DNA of 64,000 nucleotides from positions 1 to 64,000 of the forward strand of contig NZ_BMNB01000034.1 in assembly GCF_014646235.1 (NCBI RefSeq), written 5' to 3'. Each line of letters starts with the position of its first letter. Positions within the stretch are counted from its first letter, which is position 1. The stretch comes from Micromonospora sonchi. GTDB taxonomy: Bacteria; Actinomycetota; Actinomycetes; Mycobacteriales; Micromonosporaceae. The notes under the pieces were generated by a model that was not told the DNA's origin, searched no databases, and was given only the letters and a program-made list of their open reading frames with translations. Of this stretch, positions 23,311 through 32,330 are shown in pieces. Position numbers and translations under genes: made by a program.

Positions 23311-24843
23311 TCAGGTGGCCCGCAGCTCCTCCACGGCGGTGTTCGGCCGGAGGAGGAGCACCCCGAGGCCGACCGTGAGCAGGGTCGCGGCCACCGCGCC
23401 ACCACCCAGCAACGCCAACTGTTCCAGCGGTACGCCGGGCGAGCGGACCACGCCGCCGGCCAGCACCCACTCGATGTGGCGATCACGGGTGGCCGGATCG
23501 GCGCAGAGCTCGGCCGTCGCCCGGCAGACCGGTTCCCAGTCGCCGCCGGAGACGATGTCGGCGTTGACGGTTCGACCGAGGGTGTAGCCGGCGCCGAGCG
23601 CGAGCAGCACGGCGGGCACCACCGGGGTCAGCACCTGCCAGAGGATCGAGACACCGATGGTGGCGCGCGGCACCCCGCCCGCCACGAGGGCGGCGTACGT
23701 CCGACGCCGCGCGGTGATTCCCTCGATCAGCATGACGAGCAGACCGGCGGCGGCGATGGCCACCGCCACCCCAACCGCCAGGTCGACCAGATCCATGGTG
23801 CGCAGGTAGAAGGCGCTGCGCTGGTCGTCGAGGTCATCGAAGGCGCTAATACCGGCCCGCCGGTTGTCCTCCCGCCAGACCTGCTCTCGGAGCGCGAACC
23901 AGGCCCGGAAGGCCGTCGCGCCGGCGCCGATGGCCAGCGCCGCCAGCAGGGCGGCGAAGGTTCGGCTGCCGGCCCACGGGTCCTCGGTCAGCCGGCGGGC
24001 CGCCAGCAGCTGGGCCGGGCTGCGGGCGTACCGGTGCAGCAGCCGTCCGGCCCGGTGCGAGATCCAGCCGGCCGCCAGAACCACCCCGAGCACGGCCGTG
24101 AACGTGCCCAGGAGCACCCACGCGAACAGCAAGGTGTCCAGCCCATCAGCCGACGCCCGCCGGATCGGCTCGAACAGGGCGGCCCCCAGCACGCCGAGCG
24201 CGATCAGCAGCGCCGGCCAGGGGCGGGGTCGACCGGCACGACGCGCCCGGCGGGTCACCCCGAGCGGCGTGGCGGTGACGCCACGCAGCATCAACGCGCT
24301 GACCACGGCGGCGATCAGCGGCAGGGCCAGCACCACCAGCGCCAGCTCCGGCACGGTCGGCAACACGTCGGTGGGCAGGGCGAGCCGGCCGTTGACGTCC
24401 GGACGGTGCAGCAGCGCCCGCCCGACGAGGTAGGTGGCCAGCCCAGCGGCCGTGCCGAGCAGGCTGGCCAGGCCGGTCTCCAGCACCGCGACCCGGGTCA
24501 CCTGACCGGGGGTCGCCCCGGCCAGCCGGAACGCAGCGAGCCGGCGGTCCCGGGCCGGGGCGCCGAGCCGGGCGCACTGACCGGCGAGGGCCAGCACCGG
24601 AATGGTCAGCAGCAGAATCGCGAACGCGGTGCCGCCGCGCAACCCCGGCTCCCGCAGCAGGGCGTTGGTGTAGTGCTCGGACTCCTGCCGGGGGCCGCCG
24701 GGCGGCGTCTGGATGGCCAGGACGCTCAACGCCGCCAACACGGCGAGCGCGGCCAGGGCCGCGCTCAGCGCGGTCAGCGCAACCCGGGCCGCGTCGGTGC
24801 GGTTGCCGGCCAGGGCGAGCCGGACGAAGGTGCCGGGTCTCAC
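23311..24843 (-). CDS. ABC transporter permease, FtsX/MacB-like
   Basis: A 510-residue membrane protein with about ten predicted helices in two FtsX-like blocks. The first block follows LALAGNRTDAARVALTALSAAL, and the second includes LLAARRLTEDPWAGSRTFAALLAAL. A periplasmic segment near 420-470 holds a Cys pair (PVCRATAELCADP), possibly disulfide bonded. It overlaps the ATPase gene by 4 bp, forming a type VII exporter or lipoprotein-release-like complex. The cargo is unknown; small actinomycete exporters of this kind with PadR control often serve in antimicrobial-peptide or cell-envelope stress defence. Confidence 0.85.
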   Translation of the reverse strand: MRPGTFVRLALAGNRTDAARVALTALSAALAALAVLAALSVLAIQTPPGGPRQESEHYTNALLREPGLRGGTAFAILLLTIPVLALAGQCARLGAPARDRRLAAFRLAGATPGQVTRVAVLETGLASLLGTAAGLATYLVGRALLHRPDVNGRLALPTDVLPTVPELALVVLALPLIAAVVSALMLRGVTATPLGVTRRARRAGRPRPWPALLIALGVLGAALFEPIRRASADGLDTLLFAWVLLGTFTAVLGVVLAAGWISHRAGRLLHRYARSPAQLLAARRLTEDPWAGSRTFAALLAALAIGAGATAFRAWFALREQVWREDNRRAGISAFDDLDDQRSAFYLRTMDLVDLAVGVAVAIAAAGLLVMLIEGITARRRTYAALVAGGVPRATIGVSILWQVLTPVVPAVLLALGAGYTLGRTVNADIVSGGDWEPVCRATAELCADPATRDRHIEWVLAGGVVRSPGVPLEQLALLGGGAVAATLLTVGLGVLLLRPNTAVEELRAT

Positions 24844-25541
24844 CGGGCACCGCCGGCGAGCGAAGCGTCCAGGCCCAGGCCGGTGTGGTCGATCACGCCG
24901 TCGCGCAGGACGATCTCGCGATCGGCGTACGCGGCGATCCTGGGCTCGTGGGTGATCAACACCACCGTCGTACGCTGCTCGCGGGCGAGCCGGACCAGTT
25001 GGGTGAGCACCTGCTCGCCGGTGAGCGTGTCGAGCGCCCCGGTCGGCTCGTCGGCGAAGAGCACCCGTGGCTCGGTGACCAGGGCCCGGGCGGTGGCGCA
25101 GCGCTGCTGCTGACCGCCGGACATCTCACCCGGCCGGACATCGGCGAGTTCCGCCACGCCGAAGCGGTCCAGCCAGGTGAGCGCCGCCGTGCGTGCCGCT
25201 CGCCGCCCCGTGCCGGCGAGCAACAACGGAAGGGCGACGTTCTCCGCCGCGGTCAGCTCGGCGACGAGTTGGCCGAACTGGAACAACACCCCGAACTCGG
25301 TACGCCGCAGCCGGGACCGGGCCGCCTCCGGCCAGGTGTCGATCCGCTGGTCGCGCCAGACCACCTCACCGGCGTCGGGGCGCAGGATGCCCGCCAGGCA
25401 GTGCAGCAGGGTGGACTTGCCGCAGCCGCTGGGCCCGGTCACCGCGACGATCTCGCCCTCGGCGACGTCCAGCGTGATGCCGTGCAGGGCGGGCGTCGGA
25501 CCGTACGACTTCACCAGACCGCGGGCCTGTAGTTGCGTCAT
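24840..25541 (-). CDS. ABC transporter ATP-binding protein
   Basis: A 233-residue ATPase from the ATG at 25541, which overlaps the PadR stop (ATGA). Landmarks: Walker A GPSGCGKST, Q-loop LFQFGQ, signature MSGGQQQRCATARAL, Walker B RVLFADEPTGALD and the switch His in VLITHEPR. It is LolD/MacB-like in length and motif detail. It powers the FtsX-like permease encoded immediately downstream. The longer open frame upstream is antisense-like to padR and was rejected as the start. Confidence 0.93.
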   Translation of the reverse strand: MTQLQARGLVKSYGPTPALHGITLDVAEGEIVAVTGPSGCGKSTLLHCLAGILRPDAGEVVWRDQRIDTWPEAARSRLRRTEFGVLFQFGQLVAELTAAENVALPLLLAGTGRRAARTAALTWLDRFGVAELADVRPGEMSGGQQQRCATARALVTEPRVLFADEPTGALDTLTGEQVLTQLVRLAREQRTTVVLITHEPRIAAYADREIVLRDGVIDHTGLGLDASLAGGAR

Positions 25542-26074
25542 GGGTGCACCTCCCGGTGCCAGTCGGCGACCCGGTCCAGGGTGGTGTGCAACCAGCGCAG
25601 GTCGGCGTCGAGATGGGCGATGGCGTAATCGGCGGCGACCACATCGTCCATCGTGGATGATGTGGCCGTCTTCAGTGCGGTCAGCTCGCGTAGCCGGTCG
25701 GTGTGCGCCCGGCGTTGGGCGATCAGGTATGCCCGGGCCCGGTCCACGTCGGCGACCAGCAGCGCCACCGTTACCTTGGCGAAGAGCGTGCTGTTGACGT
25801 GCGGCATCGGAGGTTCCACGGCGCTCAGCCACCGGTCCAGCGCCGTCCGCCCCTCCTCGGTCAGCGCGTAGGCCGTCCGGTCGGGGCCGGCCAGGCGTTC
25901 CTGCCCGGCCGGCATCACCAGACCGTCCCGCACCAGCCGGCCGAGCGTGGCGTAGACCTGCCCGTACGCCAGCGGGCGGGCCTGCGGCAGCCGTTCGTCG
26001 TGGGCCCGCTTCAACTCGTACCCGTGCTTGGTGCCGCCGGCGAGCAGCCCGAGCAGAACGTGCGGTGTGGACAC
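25538..26074 (-). CDS. PadR family transcriptional regulator
   Basis: A 178-residue protein from the GTG at 26074. The winged helix (HVLLGLLAGGTKHGYELKRAHDE through YGQVYATLGRLVRDGLV) is followed by a long dimerising helical tail (about 95-175). It has almost no ribosome binding site and a perfect palindrome abuts the start (26078-26104), so translation may be leaderless and autorepressed. It is first in a three-gene operon with the ABC exporter, the common design for drug- or envelope-stress-induced export. Confidence 0.88.
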   Translation of the reverse strand: MSTPHVLLGLLAGGTKHGYELKRAHDERLPQARPLAYGQVYATLGRLVRDGLVMPAGQERLAGPDRTAYALTEEGRTALDRWLSAVEPPMPHVNSTLFAKVTVALLVADVDRARAYLIAQRRAHTDRLRELTALKTATSSTMDDVVAADYAIAHLDADLRWLHTTLDRVADWHREVHP

Positions 26075-26077
26075 TCG

Positions 26078-26104
26078 CCCACTATTCACCGAGCGAATAG
26101 TGGG
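26078..26104. promoter_or_regulatory. PadR operator overlapping its own promoter
   Basis: The perfect 10-bp arms CCCACTATTC (26078-26087) and GAATAGTGGG (26095-26104) lie around a 7-bp centre. The site ends 3 bp upstream of the padR start codon, so binding would block the promoter of padR and the ABC genes. Confidence 0.75.
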
Positions 26105-26174
26105 CGTCAAGCCCCTACCCGGCGGCGTGTCCTCCTGGCCGGCTCCCGTCCCTACGCGGACCGCCGTGCCCCGG

Positions 26175-26750
26175 TCAGCGCGTCGGTGACGACCAGGCCG
26201 GGTCGCGGCCGGTGAGGGCGAGCAGCCGGGGCAGGTCCGGCAGGGCGGCGTCGACCGCCACCGGCTCGGCGAAGACGCCCATCTGCCGAGCCTGCGGGGC
26301 GAGCTGACCGGTCAGTTCCTGCAACGCGGGCAGGGCCTCCGGCGCCGGCTCGTACTCCTGACCGGTCGCGACCGCCAGATCCCAGCCGTGCACGGTGAGG
26401 TCGAGCAGCGCCATGCCGCCGACCACCGACTGGGGCATCCCCATCCCGGGCGAGACGCCCTGCTCGCTGGCCGGATCCGACCACGCCTCGATCAACCGGC
26501 GGGCCTGGACCGCAAACTGGTCCCGCCAGCCTTCGACGAGATGGTCGGGCTTGTCGGCCCAGGCCACCGGCTTCCGAGCGGCCAGGGTCTGGAAGTTGAC
26601 CACCACCTCGTACAGGTGGTTGAGCAGGTCGCGGACGGCGTACTCCCGGCAGGGGGTCGGCAGGTCGAGCTGGTCGTCGGTGATCGCCCGGACCACCGCC
26701 ACGGTTCGCGGCGCTGCCGCCGCCAGGAGATCACTAGTCTGAGTAGCCAT
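26175..26750 (-). CDS. TIGR03086/DinB-like metal-binding protein
   Basis: A 191-residue four-helix-bundle protein from the ATG at 26750. The pattern PTPCREYAVRDLLNHLYEVV near the N-terminus and LLDLTVHGWDLAVATGQ mid-protein place His residues where the DinB/maleylpyruvate isomerase superfamily binds metal. Many members use mycothiol, the actinomycete thiol; a mycothiol S-transferase role is plausible but not shown. It diverges from an AraC regulator with only 31 bp between starts, so the regulator probably controls it. Confidence 0.8.
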   Translation of the reverse strand: MATQTSDLLAAAAPRTVAVVRAITDDQLDLPTPCREYAVRDLLNHLYEVVVNFQTLAARKPVAWADKPDHLVEGWRDQFAVQARRLIEAWSDPASEQGVSPGMGMPQSVVGGMALLDLTVHGWDLAVATGQEYEPAPEALPALQELTGQLAPQARQMGVFAEPVAVDAALPDLPRLLALTGRDPAWSSPTR

Positions 26751-26781
26751 AGGGCCAGCGTATGAAGGTGGTCTTGAAGAA

Positions 26782-27600
26782 ATGCGACAGCCGCGCGGGG
26801 ACAGTCGGGGCATCCTCGATCCGGCCCGGTTGATGCGACGGGTCCGGTTCCGTCGGCACCTGCCCGCCGCGCCGCTGCAACGCTGGGTCGAGCACTACTG
26901 GCTCGTCGACTGGGAGCTGACCGAGCCGTTCGAGCAGCGCGTCGTGCCGCATCCCGCGGTGAACGTGGTGTTCCAGCGCGACGGTGACGGGCCGGAGCAC
27001 GCCGAGGTGGCCGGGGTGGGCCTGGACGTCTTCTCGATCGTGCTCGCCGGCACCGGCCGGGTCTGCGGCGTGCAGTTCCGGCCCGGCGGTTTCCACCCGT
27101 TCTGGCGCCGCTCGGTGGCCGGGCTGACCGGCCGGCGCCGGCCGTTCGCCGAGTTGGCCGACCGCTGGCCGCCGGCCGCCGCGCCGCGCCGGGTCATCTG
27201 CGCCGGTACGGACGCCGACCGCTGCCGTGCCCTGGACGAACTGCTCACGGGCTGGGCGCCCCGACCCGACCCGGTCACCGACGAGGCGCTGCGGCTGGTC
27301 GAGGCCATCCGGGCGGATCGGGCCGTACGCCGCGTCGACGAGTTCGCCCGCGACCACGGGCTCTCGATCCGCCGGCTGCAACGCCTCTTCCGCACCCGGG
27401 TCGGTGTCGGTCCGAAGTGGGTGATCCGCCGCTACCGCTTGCACGAGGCGATCGAGCGGACCACCGACGGCCCGCCCGACTGGGCCGCCCTCGCGGCCGA
27501 ACTCGGCTACGCCGATCAGGCCCACCTGATCCGCGACTTCACCACCATCACCGGCATCTCCCCCGGCACATATTCACCCCGCACTCACCGTCGATCATGA
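26782..27600 (+). CDS. AraC family transcriptional regulator
   Basis: A 272-residue protein. The N-terminal half (about 20-150, VRFRRHLPAAPLQRWVEHYW to CGVQFRPGGFHPFW) is the beta-rich sensing domain often paired with AraC-type HTHs in actinomycetes. The C-terminal half (about 165-265) carries the two helix-turn-helices, RVDEFARDHGLSIRRLQRLF and AALAAELGYADQAHLIRDF, then FTTITGISPGTY. It is divergent from the TIGR03086 gene. The start at 26782 lies inside the very short intergenic gap; a start at the ATG around 26834 is possible. Confidence 0.85.
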   Translation: MRQPRGDSRGILDPARLMRRVRFRRHLPAAPLQRWVEHYWLVDWELTEPFEQRVVPHPAVNVVFQRDGDGPEHAEVAGVGLDVFSIVLAGTGRVCGVQFRPGGFHPFWRRSVAGLTGRRRPFAELADRWPPAAAPRRVICAGTDADRCRALDELLTGWAPRPDPVTDEALRLVEAIRADRAVRRVDEFARDHGLSIRRLQRLFRTRVGVGPKWVIRRYRLHEAIERTTDGPPDWAALAAELGYADQAHLIRDFTTITGISPGTYSPRTHRRS

Positions 27601-28099
27601 CGTTGGCGGCACGTTTCGCTCCCTCGCGCGACGGCGGTCAGCGCTGAGCGGGTTGCCACAGGTGCGGTCGGTACCGGCGGAGGTCGCCGGCCAACCGCTG
27701 CGGCCGGGCCGATCGGTTCCGGCAGATCCGTGACGGTGGCCTGGACGGTGTTCACGTCGCCGGCGGACGGAGCGTCCCCCCGCCCCTGGATGCTCTGCTG
27801 CTCCCTGTCGAGCTGAACCGTTGACGCCATCATGGAAAGGCCGCTCGTCACTGTCGATCACTGCTGGCAACTTCCGGTCACTGGCGGTCACTGGCGGTCA
27901 CTGGCAGCCGTCGGTGTCCGTCCCGCGCTCCGGCAAGGCAGGTCGGGTCGGAGCCGCATCACCTGACCGGCGGCGTCACTGGCGGGCCGAAGGCACGATC
28001 CGTTCACGCTCTCAGCTCGACAGGGCCGGCCCTATCCACAGGTCCTCCCCGGGACGGGCATGAAGCCCAACGCCCGCGCGCCGCGCACCGGGGGCGGTT
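27601..28099. other. gene-poor stretch with 10-bp tandem repeat
   Basis: About 500 bp without a convincing gene. It contains three exact tandem copies of CGGTCACTGG (27875-27904) preceded by degenerate relatives. A minus-strand frame (27834 to 27585) of about 83 codons starts MASTVQLDREQQSIQG, but its codon bias fades and it overlaps the araC 3' end, so it is not called. The stretch ends in a dispersed repeat pair. Confidence 0.6.
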
Positions 28100-28151
28100 G
28101 TTAATAGGGGGCCCTTCCTCTACATGAGGCGTTAATAAGGGGCCCTTCCTT
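28100..28151 (-). repeat. paired dispersed repeat, copy 3
   Basis: GTTAATAGGGGGCCCTTCCT (28100-28119) and GTTAATAAGGGGCCCTTCCT (28131-28150) are direct repeats separated by 11 bp, in the same orientation as copy 2. It lies 7 bp beyond the stop of the response regulator-phosphatase gene. Confidence 0.85.
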
Positions 28152-28157
28152 GCACGT

Positions 28158-29693
28158 TCAGCGGCGGCGGAGGGCGACCACGGCCACGTCGTCCTGGATC
28201 TCGTCGGGGGCCAGCTCGACGAGCAGCCGCTCGCAGAACCGGTCGAGGTCGGCGTCGACCTGTGCGGCGCACGCCGCCAGCGCCTTCAGTCCCTCGTCGA
28301 TGCTGCTGTCCCGCCGTTCGATCAGACCGTCGGTGTAGAAGACGATCGTCGCCCCGGGCGGCAGCACGAACTCCAGGTCGGCCGGGCGCGGCGCCCGCAC
28401 CCCGAGCAGCGGGGCGGAGTGCTGGACGAACTCGGTCTTGCCGTCCAGGCTGATCAAGGGTGGCAGGTGGCCGGCGCTGGCCAGCCGGACGTGTCCGGTG
28501 GCCGGCTCCAGCAGCAGCACGCAGGTGGTCGCCAACTCGTTCGGGAGCAGCGTAAGCATCAGCTCGTTGACCCGGTGCAGGATCTCACCCGGCTGGTGTC
28601 CCTCGACCGCGTACGCCCGCAGCGCGTGCCGCAGCTCGGCCATCACCGTCGCGGCGTGCAGGGAGTGCCCGGCCACGTCGCCGATCGCCAGCAGCAGATG
28701 ACCGTCGAGCATCACCAGCTCGTAGAAGTCGCCGCCCACCTCGGTCTGCATGCTCGCCGGCTCGTAGCGCACGGCCAGGTCGAGCCCGGCGACCTCCGGG
28801 AGGCGGCGCGGCAGCAGGCTGCGCTGGAGCGTCACCGCGATCCGGTGCTCCTCGTCGAAGGAACGCTGCGCCTCCACCGCCGACGCCACCGCCTGCGCCA
28901 ACTGGCGCAGCACCGGCCTGCGGGCGGTCTGCGTCGCGGTGGGCACCACGACGTAGAGCGGCACCCGGTCCTCCCGAAGTCGCGCGGCGGCCACCGTGAT
29001 CGTGTCGCCGGCCGGCCAGTCGAGCAGTGCCCAGTCGGTCGGCGCCTGCACCCGCACGGTCGCCCCGGTCGGTACCCCGCTGTCGTCGACAGACCACGGA
29101 ACGATGGTGGCCTCCGCGCCCGGACCGGCACAGATCCCGGCCAGGCAGTGACCGTCGAACGTCTCGGCGATCACCGCCGCCGGGCTCTTGAAGATCTCCG
29201 CAGCGCCGGTCGCCGCCGTCTCGAGCAGCCGGGTGAAGTTCGGTGCGGCGTGCACCGCCACGGTGGTGTCCGCCAATCCGGTGAGCCGCTCGGCGAGCAA
29301 CTCGGCCCGCTGGCGAGCCTGGTAGTAGCGCAGCACCGCGTGGGCGGTGGCGACCAGTTCCTCCGGCTCGATCGGCTCCGCCAGATACGCGTCCGCACCC
29401 CGGGTCAGTCCCTGCGTACGATCCGCCACGTCGACCGCGTGCGCGGACACGTGGATCACCGGCAACGCGGGATGCATCGACTTGATCTGTTCGCACACCT
29501 CGAAGCCGCTCAGGTCCGGCAGTCGTACGTCGAGCACCACCAGGTCGATCGGATCCACTTCGACCCGGCTCAGGGCCTCGCCCCCGGTCTCCGCCTCCAG
29601 CACGGTGAAGCCGGCCCGGGCCAGCCAGTTCACCAGGAGGTAACGCTTGGTCCGACTGTCGTCGACCACCAACACGGTTGCGGCGCCGTCCAC
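28158..29693 (-). CDS. response regulator with SpoIIE-type PP2C phosphatase output
   Basis: A 511-residue protein. The receiver (about 5-120) has VLVVDDSRTKRYLL and the acceptor Asp in VVLDVRLPDLSG, though the usual Lys motif reads AEPIEPEE instead of T/SKP. A GAF-like region (about 150-290) and a PP2C domain (about 300-510; EVGGDFYELV, FYTDGLIERR) follow. It probably dephosphorylates a STAS antagonist when phosphorylated by the adjacent kinase. The GTG at 29693 is preferred because the kinase stop is at 29695-29697; an ATG at 29750 would overlap the kinase by 56 bp. Confidence 0.87.
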   Translation of the reverse strand: MDGAATVLVVDDSRTKRYLLVNWLARAGFTVLEAETGGEALSRVEVDPIDLVVLDVRLPDLSGFEVCEQIKSMHPALPVIHVSAHAVDVADRTQGLTRGADAYLAEPIEPEELVATAHAVLRYYQARQRAELLAERLTGLADTTVAVHAAPNFTRLLETAATGAAEIFKSPAAVIAETFDGHCLAGICAGPGAEATIVPWSVDDSGVPTGATVRVQAPTDWALLDWPAGDTITVAAARLREDRVPLYVVVPTATQTARRPVLRQLAQAVASAVEAQRSFDEEHRIAVTLQRSLLPRRLPEVAGLDLAVRYEPASMQTEVGGDFYELVMLDGHLLLAIGDVAGHSLHAATVMAELRHALRAYAVEGHQPGEILHRVNELMLTLLPNELATTCVLLLEPATGHVRLASAGHLPPLISLDGKTEFVQHSAPLLGVRAPRPADLEFVLPPGATIVFYTDGLIERRDSSIDEGLKALAACAAQVDADLDRFCERLLVELAPDEIQDDVAVVALRRR

Positions 29694-29694
29694 G

Positions 29695-31041
29695 TCACGT
29701 CCCGTCTGCCGGCAGTGAGACGGTGAAGGTGCTGCCCCGGCCCGACTCACTGGCCATCTCGAGGGTGCCGCCGAGCAAAGTCACCAGTCGCCGTGCGTAC
29801 GGCAGACCGAGTCCCGTGCCGCCGACCCTGGTCGGGCCCGGCACCTGGTAGAACTCCTCGAACACCCGCTCGTGCTGCTCCGCCGGGATGCCCGGACCGG
29901 TGTCGGACACCGACAGCCGCCAGGTGCCCGCACGCCGCTCGGCGCGCAGCCGGACCTCGCCCCGGGCGGTGAACTTCAGACCGTTGTGCAGCAGGTTGCG
30001 CAGCACCTGGGCGAGGAGCACCTCGTCGGTGCGTACCGTGGCCGGTGGAGCGGGGTCCTCCACCACCAGATCGACCTCCGGGCCGGTGCGCAGCGCCCGG
30101 AGCGTGCCGCGCAGCTGACCGAAGACCGTCCGCAGGTCCACCTCGGCCCACTCCGGTTCGATCCGGCCCGACTCCGCCTTGGCCAGGTCGAGCAGCTCGT
30201 TGACCAGCGTGAGCAGGTCCGACGCCGAGGAGCGGATCAGGCCGACCTGACGCTCCTGCTCTTCGGTGAGCGGGTCGGACGCGGAGTCGTTCAGCAACCG
30301 GGCCAGTCCGATGATCGCGGTTACCGGCGCCCGCAGCTCGTGACTGACGTTCGCCAGGAAACGGGTCTTCGACTCGCTTGCCGCACGCAGCTGCGCCGAC
30401 TTCTCGTCCAGCTCGGCGTAGAGGGCCACCACACCCCGGTTGGTCTCCTCCAGCTCGTCGGTGAGCTGATGGTAGAGCGCCAGCACGCCACGGTTGGTCT
30501 GCTCCAGCTCCTCGTTGAGCCGGGCCAGCTCGTCGCGCTGGCTGCGTACCTCGTCGAGGGCGGTGATGAGCTGTGAGTTCTGGGTGGCGAGTTCCTCCTC
30601 GACGGTGCCCGGTGCACTCGTGTCGAGTTGGGCGCGCAGCTCCGCGAGGCGTTCCGGGGTGAACGCCTGCGCGGTGACCGGGACACGTCGCGACATCCTC
30701 ACGACCGTATCCCCATCGATCGCAACCACGCTCAGCCTGTCCACCAGCCGCGCCACCGCGCCGGACTGTGGCTCGTACCGCCCGTCGGGCAGCGGACCGA
30801 CCGGGGCGAGGTCGACCCACAGATGACGTTGGCCGTCCGCGGTGCCGGTGACGGCGAACACCACGTCCGCTCCGCCGACGGTGAGCAGCAGGTCCCGAGC
30901 GACCTCGCTCAGCGCGGTGGCGAGCCGGACCTGGTCCTGGTGTTCCAGGCCGACCACGGCGGCGACCTCCCGACCACGCTGGCGGAGCACGAAGATGTCC
31001 CGCTCGACCCGCAGCGGCATCTGCAGCAGCGGTGCACTCAT
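29695..31041 (-). CDS. cytoplasmic sensor histidine kinase
   Basis: A 448-residue kinase from the ATG at 31041, overlapping the RsbX-like stop by 4 bp. The N-terminal region (1-150) resembles the HATPase-like sensing domain seen in SpoIIE loci (VRLATALSEVARDLLL). A duplicated coiled-coil block (QTNRGVLALYHQLTDELEE / ETNRGVVALYAELDEK) joins it to HisKA with ANVSHELRAPV. HATPase boxes are NLLHNGLKF, DTGPGIP and GGTGLGLPYARR. No membrane helix. It is coupled to the downstream response regulator-phosphatase, its probable target. Confidence 0.88.
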   Translation of the reverse strand: MSAPLLQMPLRVERDIFVLRQRGREVAAVVGLEHQDQVRLATALSEVARDLLLTVGGADVVFAVTGTADGQRHLWVDLAPVGPLPDGRYEPQSGAVARLVDRLSVVAIDGDTVVRMSRRVPVTAQAFTPERLAELRAQLDTSAPGTVEEELATQNSQLITALDEVRSQRDELARLNEELEQTNRGVLALYHQLTDELEETNRGVVALYAELDEKSAQLRAASESKTRFLANVSHELRAPVTAIIGLARLLNDSASDPLTEEQERQVGLIRSSASDLLTLVNELLDLAKAESGRIEPEWAEVDLRTVFGQLRGTLRALRTGPEVDLVVEDPAPPATVRTDEVLLAQVLRNLLHNGLKFTARGEVRLRAERRAGTWRLSVSDTGPGIPAEQHERVFEEFYQVPGPTRVGGTGLGLPYARRLVTLLGGTLEMASESGRGSTFTVSLPADGT

Positions 31042-32048
31042 GACCAGAACCTTGCCACCAGCACCCCGGCGTCGTCGCGTCGGACACCGGCGTCCCGTAG
31101 CAGGGTGGCGGCCACCACCAGCGGCGACCGTCCGGCCAGGCCCGGGTAGTCGGCGAGTTGCCAACGGTCGGCCACACCGTCGGTGTGCATGATCAGCAGG
31201 CTGTCGGGGGCGAACGGGTAGTCGTACTGCCGGATCGCCGGATGTTGGTGCCCCGCGATGCCGGGCAGCGACACCAGCCCACGCCGCCGCCCCTCCCCGG
31301 TGACCACGTGGCCGCCGATGTTGCCCAGCCCCGCGTAGCGCAGCACGCCGGCCGCCGGGTCCGGCTCCGCCACGGCGAGCGCCGCGCCACGGGTGTGTGC
31401 CAACGACCGGTGCAGGTGTCCGACCACGTCGGCCGGGGAGGCGGCCGGGGCGTCCCGGAACGCGGTCAGCGCGGCGTCGGTGGCGGCGGCCAGCGGCCCG
31501 TGCCCGAGGCCGTCGGTGACCAGCACCTGGCGACGGTCGCCGACGATCCGCCAGGCCTGGCCGTCCCCGCTGACCGTCTGCCCGGTCAGCGGCCGGGTGA
31601 GCCCGCCGACCCAGGGGCGCGTGGCGTCCTCGGCGGCAAGAACCCGTACGGCGATGACGGTTCCCCGCCCGGGCCGGGAGTAGGCGTCGAACCAGCTCGC
31701 CTTGCGGACGATCGCACCCAGGCCGATACCGAGGGTGCCGGCGGTGGAGTGTCCGTCGCGAACGGAGCCGGTGAGGTCCGCCATGCCCGGCCCGGCGTCG
31801 ATCGCGATCAGTTCGACGCCGGCGTCCAGTTCGCGACGCACCGGCCGGAGCAGCAGCATGCCGTCCTCGGCATGTTTGATCAGGTTGCTGGTCAACTCGG
31901 CGGCGACGATGGCCAGGTCGGCGACCCGGCCGGCGGGCAGACCCAGTTGGTCGCCCAGGCGTTCGGCCGCCCGGCGCACCCCGCTGCCGACGCTGTCGCT
32001 CTCCACCCGGAACCAGACGCCCCGGTCAGAGGCCGGTTCGGCGGTCAC
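31038..32048 (-). CDS. RsbT-like ATPase fused to RsbX-like PP2C phosphatase
   Basis: A 336-residue protein. The N-terminal third is an HATPase of anti-sigma type (AAELTSNLIKHAEDG, DAGPGMADL, GTLGIGLGAIVRK). The rest is a short PP2C-like domain (LVTDGLGHGPLAAAATDA-like, GNIGGHVV, MHTDGVADRW) akin to RsbX, which resets stressosome phosphorylation. Start: GTG 32048 overlaps the stop of the rsbT stub as GTGA; a GTG at 32057 is the alternative. In intact loci it follows rsbR-rsbS-rsbT; here only the tail of rsbT precedes it. Confidence 0.84.
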   Translation of the reverse strand: MTAEPASDRGVWFRVESDSVGSGVRRAAERLGDQLGLPAGRVADLAIVAAELTSNLIKHAEDGMLLLRPVRRELDAGVELIAIDAGPGMADLTGSVRDGHSTAGTLGIGLGAIVRKASWFDAYSRPGRGTVIAVRVLAAEDATRPWVGGLTRPLTGQTVSGDGQAWRIVGDRRQVLVTDGLGHGPLAAATDAALTAFRDAPAASPADVVGHLHRSLAHTRGAALAVAEPDPAAGVLRYAGLGNIGGHVVTGEGRRRGLVSLPGIAGHQHPAIRQYDYPFAPDSLLIMHTDGVADRWQLADYPGLAGRSPLVVAATLLRDAGVRRDDAGVLVARFWS

Positions 32049-32140
32049 CGGGACCACTTGGTGATCGTGATCCGGGTGCCCTGGCCCGGAGCGGTCTGGA
32101 TCTCGAACTCGTCCACCAGCCGTCGGGCGCCGCTGAGCGG
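32045..32140 (-). pseudogene. rsbT remnant, C-terminal stub only
   Basis: Reading the minus strand into the TGA at 32045-32047 gives PLSGARRLVDEFEIQTAP followed by GQGTRITITKWSR. This matches the last 30 residues of RsbT-type switch kinases, including the SGxRRLVDEFE block. Directly upstream in the same frame is a TGA, and no start or ATP-binding boxes exist, so most of rsbT (and rsbR/rsbS) has been deleted. Confidence 0.75.
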
Positions 32141-32330
32141 CCGCTCTCGTCAGCGCTCAGCGCCATCGCACAACCCCCTCGGCCTGGACCGGCCGGACTC
32201 TATCACCGCAGGCTCACAAACTACTTGCCGCAGAGCAATCGAATGGCGTTGGACACCGGATCGCGCTCCCGTTCTGCGTACCGCCGCCCGGGTGGGATAC
32301 CGTTCCTCAGATAAACAGGAGGTCTGGCAA

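Noticed and set aside
21781..25113. Plus-strand ORF of 1110 codons
   Set aside because: Arg/Gly/Gln-rich shadow of oligopeptidase B and of the minus-strand ABC genes; no domain is recognisable.
27585..27851. 88-codon minus-strand ORF
   Set aside because: Overlaps the araC 3' end, codon bias fades after half of it and the translation is Pro/Arg-rich without a domain.
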